From contig JAHFOH010000094.1 in the NCBI GenBank assembly GCA_023266955.1, positions 1 to 5,815 of the forward strand: 5,815 nucleotides of DNA. Reading direction: 5' to 3'. This stretch comes from Nitrososphaerota archaeon. Its GTDB lineage: Archaea; Thermoproteota; Nitrososphaeria; Nitrososphaerales; JAHFOH01. The notes beneath the pieces are model-generated. The model saw only the letters and a list, made by a program, of their open reading frames with translations. It did not search any database and was not told the DNA's origin. A program made the translations under genes and the position numbers. The stretch's first letter is position 1. Every line of letters starts with the position of its first letter. Shown in pieces: positions 5,742 to 5,815 of the stretch.

Positions 5742-5815
5742 ATGGGGACAACGATAGAACTTATTCGCCGAGGCGCTACACTGATGAAGGAGCCATGTCC
5801 CAAATGCGGGGCGCT
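5742..5815 (+). CDS. Sjogren/scleroderma autoantigen 1-type zinc-ribbon protein, N-terminal fragment
   Basis: Only 24 codons are visible before the right edge. They read MGTTIELIRRGATLMKEPCP, then KCGA, matching the family pattern LLxxGAxMLxxxCPxCG: the GAT-L helix followed by the first zinc knuckle, Cys19-x2-Cys22. The second CxxC pair should lie beyond the window. These small archaeal proteins are related to human SSSCA1 (p27) and have no established function in archaea. The start is ATG 5742; an in-frame TTG at 5718 would extend it by eight residues but lies too close to the TATA-like box. It is divergent from UPF0147. Confidence 0.75.
   Translation, partial: MGTTIELIRRGATLMKEPCPKCGA

Noticed and set aside
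1..5815. A new defence system, mobile element, CRISPR array or RNA gene
   Set aside because: Nearly all of the window is covered by recognisable housekeeping families with short gaps. No direct repeats, integrase, transposase or tRNA-like sequence was seen by eye.

Overview
The window reads as an ordinary housekeeping segment of an archaeal chromosome. The evidence is a complete SRP54, an archaeal/eukaryotic-type Pus10 tRNA pseudouridine synthase, a diphthamide-synthesis ATP-pyrophosphatase (Dph6 type), a UPF0147 protein and the start of a Sjogren/scleroderma autoantigen 1-type zinc-ribbon protein. These families are archaeal or archaeal/eukaryotic, apart from the bacterial-type SRP54 homologue. 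The Pus10 active-site and C-terminal variants look more like the TACK side (Thaumarchaeota, Aigarchaeota or Bathyarchaeia) than Euryarchaeota. That placement is from memory of the family and is tentative. Three genes appear to use TTG starts.

Layout: positions 643 to 1 (minus) hold the 5' part of a dph6-like gene that runs off the left edge. It has no ATG start and begins at a TTG with a well-spaced Shine-Dalgarno. A 53-bp divergent gap separates it from a plus-strand alpha/beta hydrolase (697-1527). After a 109-bp gap come srp54 (1637-2962) and pus10 (2959-4092), joined by an ATGA overlap and almost certainly one transcription unit. pus10 collides tail to tail with a minus-strand set: UPF0147 (5601-5320), a UbiE/MenG-type methyltransferase (5293-4580) and an OsmC-family protein (4526-4089), read in that order. 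The stop codons of pus10 and osmC overlap. A 140-bp divergent promoter region (5602-5741) separates UPF0147 from the plus-strand zinc-ribbon gene that is cut by the right edge.

Functionally, srp54-pus10 ties co-translational membrane targeting to tRNA T-loop modification, and dph6 modifies elongation factor 2, so much of the window serves translation. The UPF0147-methyltransferase-OsmC group is less clear. The methyltransferase suggests quinone or lipid methylation and OsmC suggests thiol-based redox chemistry, but no other quinone genes are present here.

I found no mobile element, CRISPR array, tRNA, rRNA or defence system, and no convincing undescribed system. The points most worth a second look are small: non-canonical catalytic residues in the hydrolase, an altered active-site motif in Pus10, a perfect palindrome just upstream of osmC, the overlapping convergent stops, and the run of TTG starts.
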